Shown piece by piece: positions 49,765 to 59,187 of a stretch of DNA of 64,000 nt (positions within the stretch are counted from its first letter, which is position 1; each line of letters opens with the position of its first letter). The stretch is from Desulfocapsa sp. (GTDB lineage: Bacteria > Desulfobacterota > Desulfobulbia > Desulfobulbales > Desulfocapsaceae), in contig JAQYVF010000008.1 in NCBI GenBank assembly GCA_030145625.1, forward strand, positions 1 to 64,000, written 5' to 3'. The notes below the pieces were generated by a model. It did not search any database. It had not been told where the DNA came from and worked only from the letters and a program-made list of their open reading frames with translations. Position numbers and translations under genes: made by a program.

Positions 49765-51825
49765 TTAAGTATAGAACTCGATCTCTATCTCACTTTCTAT
49801 AGATTCCAGAATTTTTGCCAAATCCTCCCTGATGTCATGAATATATTCGATTAATATTTCTTTGGCTTTTGCGAAAAAATGTGCAGCGGATGCATCATCC
49901 TTTTCCATAGCTGTTTGTATATAGATGTTATTAATAAATTGTTTGAAACCAAAAGAGAGAAGTGATGTGGGGAGGAAGTGTGTCTGGTTGTTTCCGATAT
50001 CTACGGCCTTATACAGGAGAGAGAGGGTATTAATGATTTCTTCTCTGGTTTGGGGAACAGAATCCATAAAACCGAGCAGGGCTTGAAAATATTGTTCGAT
50101 TTGCTCCATTTGTTCAGTTTTGAGACGTTCTAAAATCTCTTCAGACGAATAATGGTTGTTGAAGCAGGACGATATCTCCTTACGCAGTCGAACTTTTTGT
50201 ATTTTCTTGGGGAATTTAATCGGTAGATTTTCAAATGCCACAGGAACTGTACCTGAAATTAGGGCACCTTCGCCAACATTGAACCACTGTATCTCAGGAT
50301 GGAGTGCTATCCTTTGTTCAGAGGTTCTATGGGACCAGGATAACGCTGTGGTGGTACGAATCACAGCCCCTAAATTTCCAGGTAAATCGGGGCACACTTG
50401 TTCGACGACACTGTCATCAACAGATTGGACATCGTAAATGGTGTTTGAGGCATGCATGTTTTTTCCGTGAACCGGTGCGCCATAGTCGACACCAAAGAGA
50501 TAAACCTCGTTTACTCCCAGTTCGGCTGCCATTGAAATACCAGCGTTGGTTACGGTTGGGTTGACGGCTGTGGTTACTGCGTAATCATTTCCTAATAAAA
50601 TGGATCCGGGATCTTTGAATTTTTGAAAAACGAGAGTTTCCTTGAAGTGTTTGTCTATCTTTGGACTCACTACATTAAGCTTGAGTAGTGATACTTGCTT
50701 CATTAAATTGAGGTCATGCCTTTCTTCAATTTTTTCTCTATGCCATGTTCGTTCCTGTATAACTTGGTAGTCAGGTATTATCCCGGCATTTAGCAGTGGA
50801 GTGATAGCTGATCCACAGCAAATGATGATAGCATCATCTTGATATCTTTTGATATAGTCTATTGTGTCGTTTAGTGATGGTCCACTTCCAATGATGAAAG
50901 CACGAAAATAGTGTTCTGTCTTTTGTCCTGAAAAAACTTTATTATTCTTTTGTATGTTTCTAGCACTGAAATAGAATCCAATTCTTTGATCTTCATACCA
51001 ACCTGAATCAGATTGGTGTCTTTGAAATTCATCTGTTTGCTCTTCTTTCTCGATTATCTCATTAATAAATGTGGCATTGTTGAAATGGCTGAATCGATAA
51101 AAACAGCTTGTGAGGGGGACAAAATTCTGCTGAATGAAAGCCTGGCCACGGTTTATTAAGTTATCGGGTGTTGCGGCAACTACCAGATTTATGCCTTTGC
51201 CTTTGCCTTCAAAGTACTTGAAGATAAGTTGCCAGGGGATTGTGTAGAGAGAGGTGTAAAAGAGGTCCAGGTGAGGTTCGTAAATGGTTATGAAGCTAAT
51301 TTTTTTTTGTTTGAGCAATTCGGTCAGGTGGTAACCAAGACCTATTCCATACACTCTGATAAATGGGAGATAATCAGTGCTGTAGCCTTGTAAAGGATCG
51401 AGTTCTAGTGCCGTTAACTTTAATTCGTGAAATATACCGATATCATATAAACTGTCCATCATTGTAACCTGAATCGGATTGTTTCGTTGCCATCTTTCAT
51501 CAGCACTTTTTAAATAATTTGCTGGTAATTGGCTATTGCATGCCAGGTTTTTAATGTTTTTATGAATAGGGGTTAGAATATCATTGATGGTGGATGCGTT
51601 ATAAATCAGTGTCTGATCAGGCATGTGCAGGATATTGGGACTTCCATCCTGATTACTGCACAGACGATACTCCTGACATTTGTGTGTAATTACTGAGTTG
51701 TATAGTTCTGGTTGATGTCCTTTTAGGTATTCCAGGTTCTGTTCGAACATCTCATTTCTATAATTTTCCGGCAGCAAGGTTATAGTTTTGCTGTTAGATA
51801 TCTTATTGTTATCAGTAGTTGGCAT
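49765..51825 (-). CDS. Motility accessory factor (Maf)/DUF115-family putative flagellin nonulosonate transferase
   Basis: 686 aa; AFIIGSGPSLNDTIDYIKRYQDDAIIICCGSAITPLLNAGIIPDYQVIQE; NAGISMAAELGVNEVYLFGVDYG. Confidence 0.9.
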   Translation of the reverse strand: MPTTDNNKISNSKTITLLPENYRNEMFEQNLEYLKGHQPELYNSVITHKCQEYRLCSNQDGSPNILHMPDQTLIYNASTINDILTPIHKNIKNLACNSQLPANYLKSADERWQRNNPIQVTMMDSLYDIGIFHELKLTALELDPLQGYSTDYLPFIRVYGIGLGYHLTELLKQKKISFITIYEPHLDLFYTSLYTIPWQLIFKYFEGKGKGINLVVAATPDNLINRGQAFIQQNFVPLTSCFYRFSHFNNATFINEIIEKEEQTDEFQRHQSDSGWYEDQRIGFYFSARNIQKNNKVFSGQKTEHYFRAFIIGSGPSLNDTIDYIKRYQDDAIIICCGSAITPLLNAGIIPDYQVIQERTWHREKIEERHDLNLMKQVSLLKLNVVSPKIDKHFKETLVFQKFKDPGSILLGNDYAVTTAVNPTVTNAGISMAAELGVNEVYLFGVDYGAPVHGKNMHASNTIYDVQSVDDSVVEQVCPDLPGNLGAVIRTTTALSWSHRTSEQRIALHPEIQWFNVGEGALISGTVPVAFENLPIKFPKKIQKVRLRKEISSCFNNHYSSEEILERLKTEQMEQIEQYFQALLGFMDSVPQTREEIINTLSLLYKAVDIGNNQTHFLPTSLLSFGFKQFINNIYIQTAMEKDDASAAHFFAKAKEILIEYIHDIREDLAKILESIESEIEIEFYT

Positions 51826-52355
51826 TTCGTTTTGTTATTGGCTGGTGTTGCTGATGAGTGTCTTCTGTGGATTATCCGAATTTACTGATTTAATCTTATC
51901 AAGTGAGAACTCTCAATTGAGCAATTTGTTTTGTGTAAAGAATGTATCGTAATTGCTTTATTTAAAAGGGCATCGCGGTTGGTATTTTTTTTTTGATGCC
52001 ATATTTTACTTTATGGTACGGGATAGAAAAAAACAAGGATTGGGTATTTTACCTATTGAAAAAACTATGTTTTAGCCTAATAACCAGAGGGACCACGAAG
52101 TTTGTCGTCACTTCAAGCAATAGAAGAACAATCGGAACCAGGGACGCAAGAGATATATTTTGCATTGAGGGTAAAAAAATATTGGGTGTATGATGATGAC
52201 AAGAGATAATGAAAAAATACATACATCTCTTAATGTTACTCGGTATTAGTACAACTTTCTGTTGCAGTAGGGACAGCTGTCCTGTTGTTAGGATGTTAAA
52301 TTAGCAAAGATGTGACAGGATATGATTAATGAGCTAATTGGATTAGCACAGGCGC

Positions 52356-52775
52356 TTACCCTGGAAGGGGGGTTTTAGATTTGTAGTTCGATTTTTCTAA
52401 AATAACCTGTATCGCCCTGTTGGTTTCTGGGGAGAAAAGGATAGGAGCTGCAAGGTTGACGGTTATTTTCTGATCCGGTGGGACGGTTACTACACTTAGG
52501 AAAAAACAATCATCATTTTCTTCAATTTGTAATGTACTTCTCTCGGAAGTGTCAGGAATAACCTTGTAGTCCAGAAAGAAATTAGTCGGGTCAGTAAGAA
52601 CGAATGCAATATCGGAATCATCCACACTCTGAATCCAGAAGAGCGGTCCTTCTTTTTTGTTCGGCATTACAATGAAGTGGTGCAGCGTTGGGAATCCGAT
52701 CATTCCAGCGGGGAAATGGAGAAGGTTTTCAGGGTCGTATTCAATTTCACCAAAACGTGTCTGTATTTTTCTCAT
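52356..52775 (-). CDS. fliW: Flagellar assembly factor FliW
   Basis: IQTRFGEIEYDPENLLHFPAGMIGFPTLHHFIVM; 4-bp ATGA overlap with csrA. Confidence 0.95.
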   Translation of the reverse strand: MRKIQTRFGEIEYDPENLLHFPAGMIGFPTLHHFIVMPNKKEGPLFWIQSVDDSDIAFVLTDPTNFFLDYKVIPDTSERSTLQIEENDDCFFLSVVTVPPDQKITVNLAAPILFSPETNRAIQVILEKSNYKSKTPLPG

Positions 52776-53014
52776 TTCTTTGTTTTTCCGGGTGAAAGAT
52801 TCAAACTTATGGCGTCAAGGTCGGTTATGTCCCACTGCGATGCCTCAAGGTTCTCGCGAGTAATCTTATCGTAGAGTTCCTGTCTGTAGATCTTTCGATC
52901 TTTGGGGGCATCGATTCCTATGCGAACACCTCCTCCTTTTAGTTCAATAACTTTTATTGTTACATCATCGCCGATAACAATTCCTTCACCGGCTTTTCTG
53001 GTTAAAACGAGCAT
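52772..53014 (-). CDS. csrA: Carbon storage regulator CsrA
   Basis: MLVLTRKAGEGIVIGDDVTIKVIELKGGGVRIGIDAPKDRKIYRQELYDKI. Confidence 0.98.
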   Translation of the reverse strand: MLVLTRKAGEGIVIGDDVTIKVIELKGGGVRIGIDAPKDRKIYRQELYDKITRENLEASQWDITDLDAISLNLSPGKTKK

Positions 53015-53186
53015 GGGTTGCTCCAGGAAGATTATTACATAACATCTGAAAATAAATACTGAATGGGTTCATGCTATGCGGAATAAAAAAGAATGTCAAT
53101 TAGTGTGGATATTTTTTTAGAAATGAGTTGCTGCCTCCTATCCCTATCCTGGAAAATCTTAAGGGCAATATGCCAAATAACCCATT

Positions 53187-54227
53187 CTAAAAATAATTCA
53201 GAATGGATATCTCTGAAACTTTGGATGTGATACTCAAGGCTGCCTGGAAGGCAGTTTCCTGCTGGATGATATCGTTAAATGTCTGAATGGCATCTGCGTC
53301 TTCATATCGTGAGAGAATTTGACTAAGATCGATTTTCACATCTTCCTGGTGCCTCATTGCTGTTTCAACTCGTGAGGCTCTGTTGCCAAGTTGACTACGG
53401 AGACGTCGGTTCTGGTCGGCCGCTGTGTCCAGTTCATCAAGTTTAGACTGGAGGCCACCACCTGCTGCGAGTGGATCATCTATATTTCCAGCAAGCAGCG
53501 CTTCTTCAGTGCGCATGAGGACACTGAATATGTCAATTCTTCCTGGCTCTGATGCATAAACAGCAGGAGGGGACGGGCCACCTGCCTGCATGGTACTGTT
53601 GGTTATCCCCATGAAAAGATCATTGCCGGTAAGATTTGCTTCCAGGTACTCACCAGGAGTTATTTCAAGTTCTGTAGGGTTTGGGTCCCCCATGTAGATA
53701 TAAGGCCATGTTGTAGAATCAGTGGGGTCATATGGTGGGTTGAGGTTGAGTGGGTCAACCGGAGGATTTGGATTGTAATTAGGGTTTTCAATAAATGGTG
53801 CAGTGGTCTCAGAATATCCGGAAAAAATATATTTTCCATCCACTTGTGCATTGGCTGCATCCAGGAGCTCTTCCCGCATGTTTGCAACTTCATCAGCAAA
53901 AGTGTTGAGATCTTCCTGACTCATGGCACTGTTAATGGAATTGATGGTAATCTCTTTGACACGTTGCAGAATATTTTCAACATGATTCAAATGTCCATCG
54001 GTGGTTTCCATCTTGTCAGAGGTGACACCCATGGTTTCAAGATATCGATCTGTATGCATCAATTGTGTGCGAGTGGTCAACACAGGACGAATGGCACTGG
54101 GATCATCAGAAGGTTTGTTCAGTTTTATTCCTGTGGCTCCCTGAATACGAAGTTCTTCCAGACGGTTGGTTACCCGGTTAAGGTTGGTCTGGAGCATGCG
54201 ATAAGTGGTACCTTCAGTGGCTTTCAT
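53187..54227 (-). CDS. flgL: Flagellar hook-associated protein 3
   Basis: TYRMLQTNLNRVTNRLEELRIQGATGIKLNKPSDDPSAI; flagellin-like C-terminus. Confidence 0.95.
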   Translation of the reverse strand: MKATEGTTYRMLQTNLNRVTNRLEELRIQGATGIKLNKPSDDPSAIRPVLTTRTQLMHTDRYLETMGVTSDKMETTDGHLNHVENILQRVKEITINSINSAMSQEDLNTFADEVANMREELLDAANAQVDGKYIFSGYSETTAPFIENPNYNPNPPVDPLNLNPPYDPTDSTTWPYIYMGDPNPTELEITPGEYLEANLTGNDLFMGITNSTMQAGGPSPPAVYASEPGRIDIFSVLMRTEEALLAGNIDDPLAAGGGLQSKLDELDTAADQNRRLRSQLGNRASRVETAMRHQEDVKIDLSQILSRYEDADAIQTFNDIIQQETAFQAALSITSKVSEISILNYF

Positions 54228-54249
54228 GTGTATTCTCCAAACAGCTTAG

Positions 54250-55674
54250 TTATCTTCTCAGTCCAATGATTGAGTCCATCATCTCATCTACGGTGGACAG
54301 GAATTTGGCAGAGGATTCAAAACCTCGCTGATATTGAATAAGGTTGATCATTTCTTCGTCCAAAGAGACGCCAGACAGTCCGTCGCGCATATTTTGAAAT
54401 TGGACCATGGCATCTTCAGCACCTCCGAGGGCCAGTTGATTCTGATTGGACTCAATACCAACTTTGGCAGTCATTTTACCATAATAGGCACCAAAGGTGT
54501 CGTTTCCATTTATGAGAAAGTTCTCGCCAAGGCTGGAAATGATGAGGGCGTTTCTATTATCTCCAGGTGCTACGGTTGCAGGTGGAGTTGGGGCGGCAGC
54601 AGCCGCAACATGACTTGAATCGGTAATGATAACCGACATATTACGTGCTGCATCAAGCCATGGGTCAGAGGCAGGTGGTGGTGGCAGTGGATTTGGAGGA
54701 GAGAAAAAATTTCGTTGGTCAACGGAATCAAGACCGGCCCCGGCAAAATGGGCAGCGTTAACTGCTTCAGTAATCTCATAGGCAAGGATATCAAGATCAT
54801 TTTTTAGAGAAGGAATGAATTGATCGCGGATACTGACTAAGCCTTCAAATTCTCCACCCAGATGATTCAAGTCAAGGGGCTTAGTGACTCCTCCGGTATG
54901 GAGGACAAGGTCTACATCACTGCCGTTGGGTATGGCTTCAATTTCCATGGCCAAGTTTCCCTGTACCAGGGGAAGGCCGCCAGGTAATTGGACAGCAAGC
55001 ATACCTTTCGAGTCTTCATACGTCTGAACACCAAGTGATGTTGCCAGTTCTTTGGCAAGAACATCCCGGCGATCACGTGCACTGTTGGCAGTCTGGCCTT
55101 GGATTTCGACGGTGAATATTCGTTCGTTAAGTTCGGCTATTTCAGAGATTTGAGAGTTGACGGCATCGACTTTTGATACCAGAGAGTCATTGATGTTGTC
55201 TTTGGTTTTATTGAGTTCATTTATGGTAAGGTTAAACTTCTCGGCAAGTAATTCACCTCGCTGGATAACAATGTCTCGCTCTACCAGGCCGGAAGGATTA
55301 GCAGAAAGTTCCTGCCAGGAATCAAAGAAACGATTTATTTCGGTGGAGATATTTTCTTCACCGATACTGAAAATCCTTTCAAGTTCAGAAAGTGCGTTGG
55401 TTTGACCGTTCTGCAGACCATATTCTATGGATTTTTCCTGGAGCATATTGGTGACAAAAACATCGTGATCACGGCTGACATCGGTTACAACAACACCTTG
55501 ACCTACAAAAAAATTACCAAAAGTCATGGATGGGTAAGGAGCAAGTTCTGCACTCTGGCGTGAATAACCTTCGGTGTTGATGTTAGAGATATTGTTGCCA
55601 ATAATCTCTATGGACTTCTGGTTTACACTGAGAGCGGTTTTACCGGCGTTGAGTGCTGAAAATAATCCTGCCAT
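54250..55674 (-). CDS. flgK: Flagellar hook-associated protein 1 (start MAGLFSALN)
   Basis: MAGLFSALNAGKTALSVNQKSIEIIGNNISNINTEGYSRQ; C-terminal EEMINLIQYQRGFESSAKFLSTVDEMMDSIIGL. Confidence 0.95.
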   Translation of the reverse strand: MAGLFSALNAGKTALSVNQKSIEIIGNNISNINTEGYSRQSAELAPYPSMTFGNFFVGQGVVVTDVSRDHDVFVTNMLQEKSIEYGLQNGQTNALSELERIFSIGEENISTEINRFFDSWQELSANPSGLVERDIVIQRGELLAEKFNLTINELNKTKDNINDSLVSKVDAVNSQISEIAELNERIFTVEIQGQTANSARDRRDVLAKELATSLGVQTYEDSKGMLAVQLPGGLPLVQGNLAMEIEAIPNGSDVDLVLHTGGVTKPLDLNHLGGEFEGLVSIRDQFIPSLKNDLDILAYEITEAVNAAHFAGAGLDSVDQRNFFSPPNPLPPPPASDPWLDAARNMSVIITDSSHVAAAAAPTPPATVAPGDNRNALIISSLGENFLINGNDTFGAYYGKMTAKVGIESNQNQLALGGAEDAMVQFQNMRDGLSGVSLDEEMINLIQYQRGFESSAKFLSTVDEMMDSIIGLRR

Positions 55675-55675
55675 A

Positions 55676-56035
55676 TCACACCTGTCCAGAAAGGAGTCGA
55701 CCGTTAACTTTAGAATTAACCATTCCGGCATTAGCCGAGTAACCGGAGGTCACTGTACGTTTCCCAAAAAATTCCATGGTTTCTCTGATCCAGCCAAGTG
55801 TTGCTTTGAAGAGATAAGCATTGCGTCTGTTTTCGTGACGGATGGTTTCGGCAATTTCTTTATCTTCTTCTTCCAGTACTTTCATGTGGGCCAGAACTTG
55901 AAGGAGTTCTTCTTTTTCTTGCATGGTTTTGGTTAAGGATTCCATGTCCAGAGCTTTGGCATTCTCCCGTTCTTTCAGGATAATTTTATGCAAGCGTATA
56001 AGGTACTCATGAGTTGTTCCGGCGGTCATAATCAT
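55676..56035 (-). CDS. flgN: FlgN-like flagellar chaperone
   Basis: 119 aa helical; between flgM and flgK; IILKERENAKALDMESLTKTMQEKEELL. Confidence 0.75.
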   Translation of the reverse strand: MIMTAGTTHEYLIRLHKIILKERENAKALDMESLTKTMQEKEELLQVLAHMKVLEEEDKEIAETIRHENRRNAYLFKATLGWIRETMEFFGKRTVTSGYSANAGMVNSKVNGRLLSGQV

Positions 56036-56316
56036 TTTTCCTCCATGAGGAACTGAAGTAGATTAGAGGCAACTTTGTTAAGGTCGGGTTCATAGGAGCC
56101 ATTGGCAATTTGGGCCTTGAGTTCTGCAACTTTTTCTGCTCTGCCACTATTGTCCGCTCCAGCCTGAGCTTTATGCACATCCTGCAAAACCGATGAAAAT
56201 TGCACCTGATCCGCTTCCTGCATGGAACCGGTTTTTTTCTCGGTCTGCGCCTTTTCACCTTTTTTAATGCTGCCTATTTGTCCAAGGCCGCCAATTCCGA
56301 AAAATTCAACACTCAT
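56032..56316 (-). CDS. flgM: Anti-sigma-28 factor FlgM
   Basis: C-terminal GRAEKVAELKAQIANGSYEPDLNKVASNLLQFLMEE; start MSVEFFG. Confidence 0.9.
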   Translation of the reverse strand: MSVEFFGIGGLGQIGSIKKGEKAQTEKKTGSMQEADQVQFSSVLQDVHKAQAGADNSGRAEKVAELKAQIANGSYEPDLNKVASNLLQFLMEEK

Positions 56317-56341
56317 TTTCTCACCTGTATTCAATCTCGAT

Positions 56342-56923
56342 TTAAGATACCTGTTCCTGGCTGTCCACTTCTGCCCAGGCGTCAAGTTTGTTCATTACTG
56401 CATCATAGGTTTCGTAAGAAATGTCAGGAAGTGAGCCGCCAAAAGCGTCAAGGGCTTCACTGAATCCTTTTTCCACCCCTTCTTTAATGGCTGCCAGTCT
56501 TGATGGATCACCACCTGCAAGGGATATTGCAAAATCTACAATACGATCAGAAGTTTGTCCAACTCCAAAGTAACCATCTTCGCCAATAAGCCCTGTGGCT
56601 TCTTCCTGGCTGAGATTGCTGATATCAATTTCCTGGTCGCCATTACTTGCTTGAAATTCAATTCCCTGTTCTTTAAGCATATTGACCACCAACTCTCTGA
56701 GCAGACCGTATTGATCCTGCGCATTGCCTGTCTCGATGGTAAGAGAACTGGAGTAGGTCATGGATACTTCCTGATGCTGGTTAATGGTAACTGAATCGGA
56801 TTTTTGTGTTGGGCTGTTTTGATTATTTGTCTCTTTATCAGCCAGCCGATTTATATTTTTATTGTTATGTTGTCGCAGTTCCTGGGGATTCAAATGAGCC
56901 TGGTTACTAATTGTGTTTGCCAT
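56342..56923 (-). CDS. Unknown protein heading the flgM-flgN-flgK operon
   Basis: 193 aa; good SD (aaggaggcgaaaacaATG), preceded by a sigma-28-like promoter. Confidence 0.75.
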   Translation of the reverse strand: MANTISNQAHLNPQELRQHNNKNINRLADKETNNQNSPTQKSDSVTINQHQEVSMTYSSSLTIETGNAQDQYGLLRELVVNMLKEQGIEFQASNGDQEIDISNLSQEEATGLIGEDGYFGVGQTSDRIVDFAISLAGGDPSRLAAIKEGVEKGFSEALDAFGGSLPDISYETYDAVMNKLDAWAEVDSQEQVS

Positions 56924-57001
56924 TGTTTTCGCCTCCTTGCACTCTTTTTATGCATCCTTGCATAGAATTTAAGAGATTCTTGTAAATTCCTCTTGTATTC
57001 T

Positions 57002-57029
57002 ATATCGGATTGTTAGAGTGAGAAGTTTA
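57002..57029 (-). promoter_or_regulatory. Candidate sigma-28 promoter of the orf193-flgM operon
   Basis: Minus strand TAAACTTCTCACTCTAACAATCCGATAT: TAAA-N18-CGATAT, identical geometry to the fliC candidate. Confidence 0.55.
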
Positions 57030-57359
57030 GTGCCTTAGAGCTAACTTTGTAACTTTTTGTGACAAACCAGTACAAAATAAAATATTTCCTCAGAGCTACC
57101 CCCTACGGTTAAGGCACTTATCCTTTTTTTAAGGGTTAGTGCCTTAGAGCTAACTTTGTAACTTTTTGTGACAAACCAGTACAAAATAAAATATTTCCTC
57201 AGAGCTACCCCCTACAGTTAAGGCACTTTCACCCCTCAAGGGGGTACTAAAAGGAGTCCTTTATGCTTGGTGCCTTAGAGCTAACCTTGTAACTTTTTGT
57301 GACAAACTCATTCAATAATAAAATATCTCCTCAGAGCTACTCTCTACAGTTAAGGCACT
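57030..57359. repeat. Three ~89 bp repeats (57030-57118, 57139-57227, 57270-57359) with terminal inverted repeats GTGCCTTA...TAAGGCAC
   Basis: Copies 1 and 2 nearly identical, copy 3 diverged in the middle; conserved GTGCCTTAGAGCTAACyTTGTAACTTTTTGTGACAAA...CCTCAGAGCTACyCyCTACrGTTAAGGCACT. Confidence 0.95.
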
Positions 57360-57654
57360 TTCACCCCTCAATGGGGTACTGAATAGAGTCTTTTTGTAAG
57401 TGAGTAGATGGTAGCAAACCCTGTTCGCAGATAACTCCACTGAAAACAAAAAACATTATAATTTCTGCTTGTTTCCTTAAAGCACAATGCATTCCTATGC
57501 AGATAGTTATGAAAATGGAGTTGGTTTGAAAGATGAAGGCGAAGGGAATATGAGGGCAGGTGGTGGATTTTGAAAATGCTAGATCAAATCCAAGATAATA
57601 AACTTTTGCTGGAACCTGGTTCAAAATAGAACAGATTTTATTCTTCTATTCATA

Positions 57655-57978
57655 TTATTTTTCACGTTTGGTAGAAAGTTGTTCTTTTAGTTGGTCGTAC
57701 ATTGCCTCTCCTACTCCCATACCTTTTCCGGATGCCGTCTGTTTGGCCAGTTCCATATCGAGCATCTCCTTATACAGTTCACTTGCCATATCTTTTTCAA
57801 AGAGTCCGCTATCAGGAACTGTTTTACGCATTGCCTTGTACATTTCATTGATGTAGATGGCTTCAAAATCTCGACATGATCGACGCAGCGCCTGTAGTTC
57901 CTTCTCTTTGGGATCGGTTGCCTGATCTTTTATATTTGTTGAAGAAAGCATTGTTCTTGGGTCAATGGAGAGGTTCAT
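57655..57978 (-). CDS. flgJ: FlgJ-like rod-binding protein (N-terminal domain only, no muramidase domain)
   Basis: ALRRSCRDFEAIYINEMYKAMRKTVP...YKEMLDMELAKQTA. Confidence 0.88.
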   Translation of the reverse strand: MNLSIDPRTMLSSTNIKDQATDPKEKELQALRRSCRDFEAIYINEMYKAMRKTVPDSGLFEKDMASELYKEMLDMELAKQTASGKGMGVGEAMYDQLKEQLSTKREK

Positions 57979-58004
57979 GTGATTTTGTCCATATTTGTTT
58001 GGTA

Positions 58005-59117
58005 TCAGAGGACGATGAATTCGCCCTGCATGGCTCCTGCCGCTTTTATTGCCTGAAATATGGCAATAAGGTCTCTAGGGGTTGCACCAATGGCATTGAG
58101 GGCATCAGCAACTTCTCCTATGGAAACACCTTCTTCCACTACCATGAGCTCACCGTCATCTTCAATAACATCAATAGTGGTTTGAGGGGTAACAACAGTT
58201 TGACCAGGAGACAGAGGATTGGGTTGAGATACCTCTGAGCTTTCTCTGATAACAAGGGAAAGGTTCCCATGGGATACTGCTACAGTGGAAAGACGGACAT
58301 CCTGGCCCATGACTATGGTCCCTGTTCTCTCGTTTACAACCACCCGGGCATTGGAGTCGGTTTCTACTCTTATTCCCTCTATATCGGCAACAAAAGAGAC
58401 TATGTTATTGAGAAAATTTTCTGGAATTACCACTTTTATGGTTGCAGAATCTACTGGATAAGCAGTGTCTTCTCCATAAATTTGATTGATAGCATTACTC
58501 ATATTAGATGCAGTGGTGAAGTCAGCATGGCGAAGGGTGTAGGAGAGGAGGCCGTTTTCTCCAAAGTGGCTGGGGACCAGTCTCTCAATTGTTGCTCCAC
58601 TGGCAATTCTGCCGACTGTAGGATGATTTCGTTGAGCCTTGGCTGCCTTACCGCCAAAAGAGAAGGCGCCAATGGTTAAAGGTCCTTGTGCTACGGCATA
58701 GACTTTTCCATCTGGTCCTTTCAAGGGGGTAAGGAGAAGATTCCCTCCTGCAAGACTATCGGCATCACCTATGGAAGAGACTTGGACATCAATGGTAGAT
58801 CCCGGCTTAGCAAAGGGTGGAAGCGTGCCCGTAACCATAACCGCTGCAACATTGTCTACCTTGATATTCTCAAATTCTGTCGGGTTGACAGTAATGCCTT
58901 GACGCACCAGCATATTATAGAGAGCCTGTCTGGTGAAGAGGACTTTCTTGAGGTCGTCACCAGTACCGGCAAGACCGGTAACCAGGCCGTAGCCAACAAG
59001 TTGATTGTTTCGTACCCCACTGATTTCGGCAATGTCCTTAATTCGTGCTCCCCAGCTATTGGAGCTGAGAACAGTCAATAAAAGCAGTAAGGTGATGTGA
59101 AAGTACATTCGACGCAT
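58005..59117 (-). CDS. flgI: Flagellar P-ring protein
   Basis: RIKDIAEISGVRNNQLVGYGLVTGLAGTGDD. Confidence 0.97.
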   Translation of the reverse strand: MRRMYFHITLLLLLTVLSSNSWGARIKDIAEISGVRNNQLVGYGLVTGLAGTGDDLKKVLFTRQALYNMLVRQGITVNPTEFENIKVDNVAAVMVTGTLPPFAKPGSTIDVQVSSIGDADSLAGGNLLLTPLKGPDGKVYAVAQGPLTIGAFSFGGKAAKAQRNHPTVGRIASGATIERLVPSHFGENGLLSYTLRHADFTTASNMSNAINQIYGEDTAYPVDSATIKVVIPENFLNNIVSFVADIEGIRVETDSNARVVVNERTGTIVMGQDVRLSTVAVSHGNLSLVIRESSEVSQPNPLSPGQTVVTPQTTIDVIEDDGELMVVEEGVSIGEVADALNAIGATPRDLIAIFQAIKAAGAMQGEFIVL

Positions 59118-59187
59118 TACGTTTCCAGAAGGGTAGAAGTAATCAACACGATAAGTAGCAACAAAAAGTTTTCTTTATACATAATGG

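Noticed and set aside
51993-52193. 66-aa ORF between Maf and fliW
   Set aside because: No SD, no domain, AT-rich intergenic; likely spurious.
57030-57359. CRISPR array or integron attC array
   Set aside because: Only three copies, repeat length ~89 bp, no unique 30-40 bp spacers and no cas genes. The ends GTGCCTTA/TAAGGCAC do not fit RYYYAAC/GTTRRRY core sites, and no integrase or cassettes are present.
57417-57500. Second full REP element
   Set aside because: CCTGTTCGCAGATAACTCCACT resembles one arm of the 29211-29311 element, but I see no clear inverted partner; too degenerate to annotate.
57655-57978. FlgJ truncated as an anomaly
   Set aside because: Single-domain FlgJ rod-binding proteins without muramidase are common outside gammaproteobacteria, so this is not unusual.
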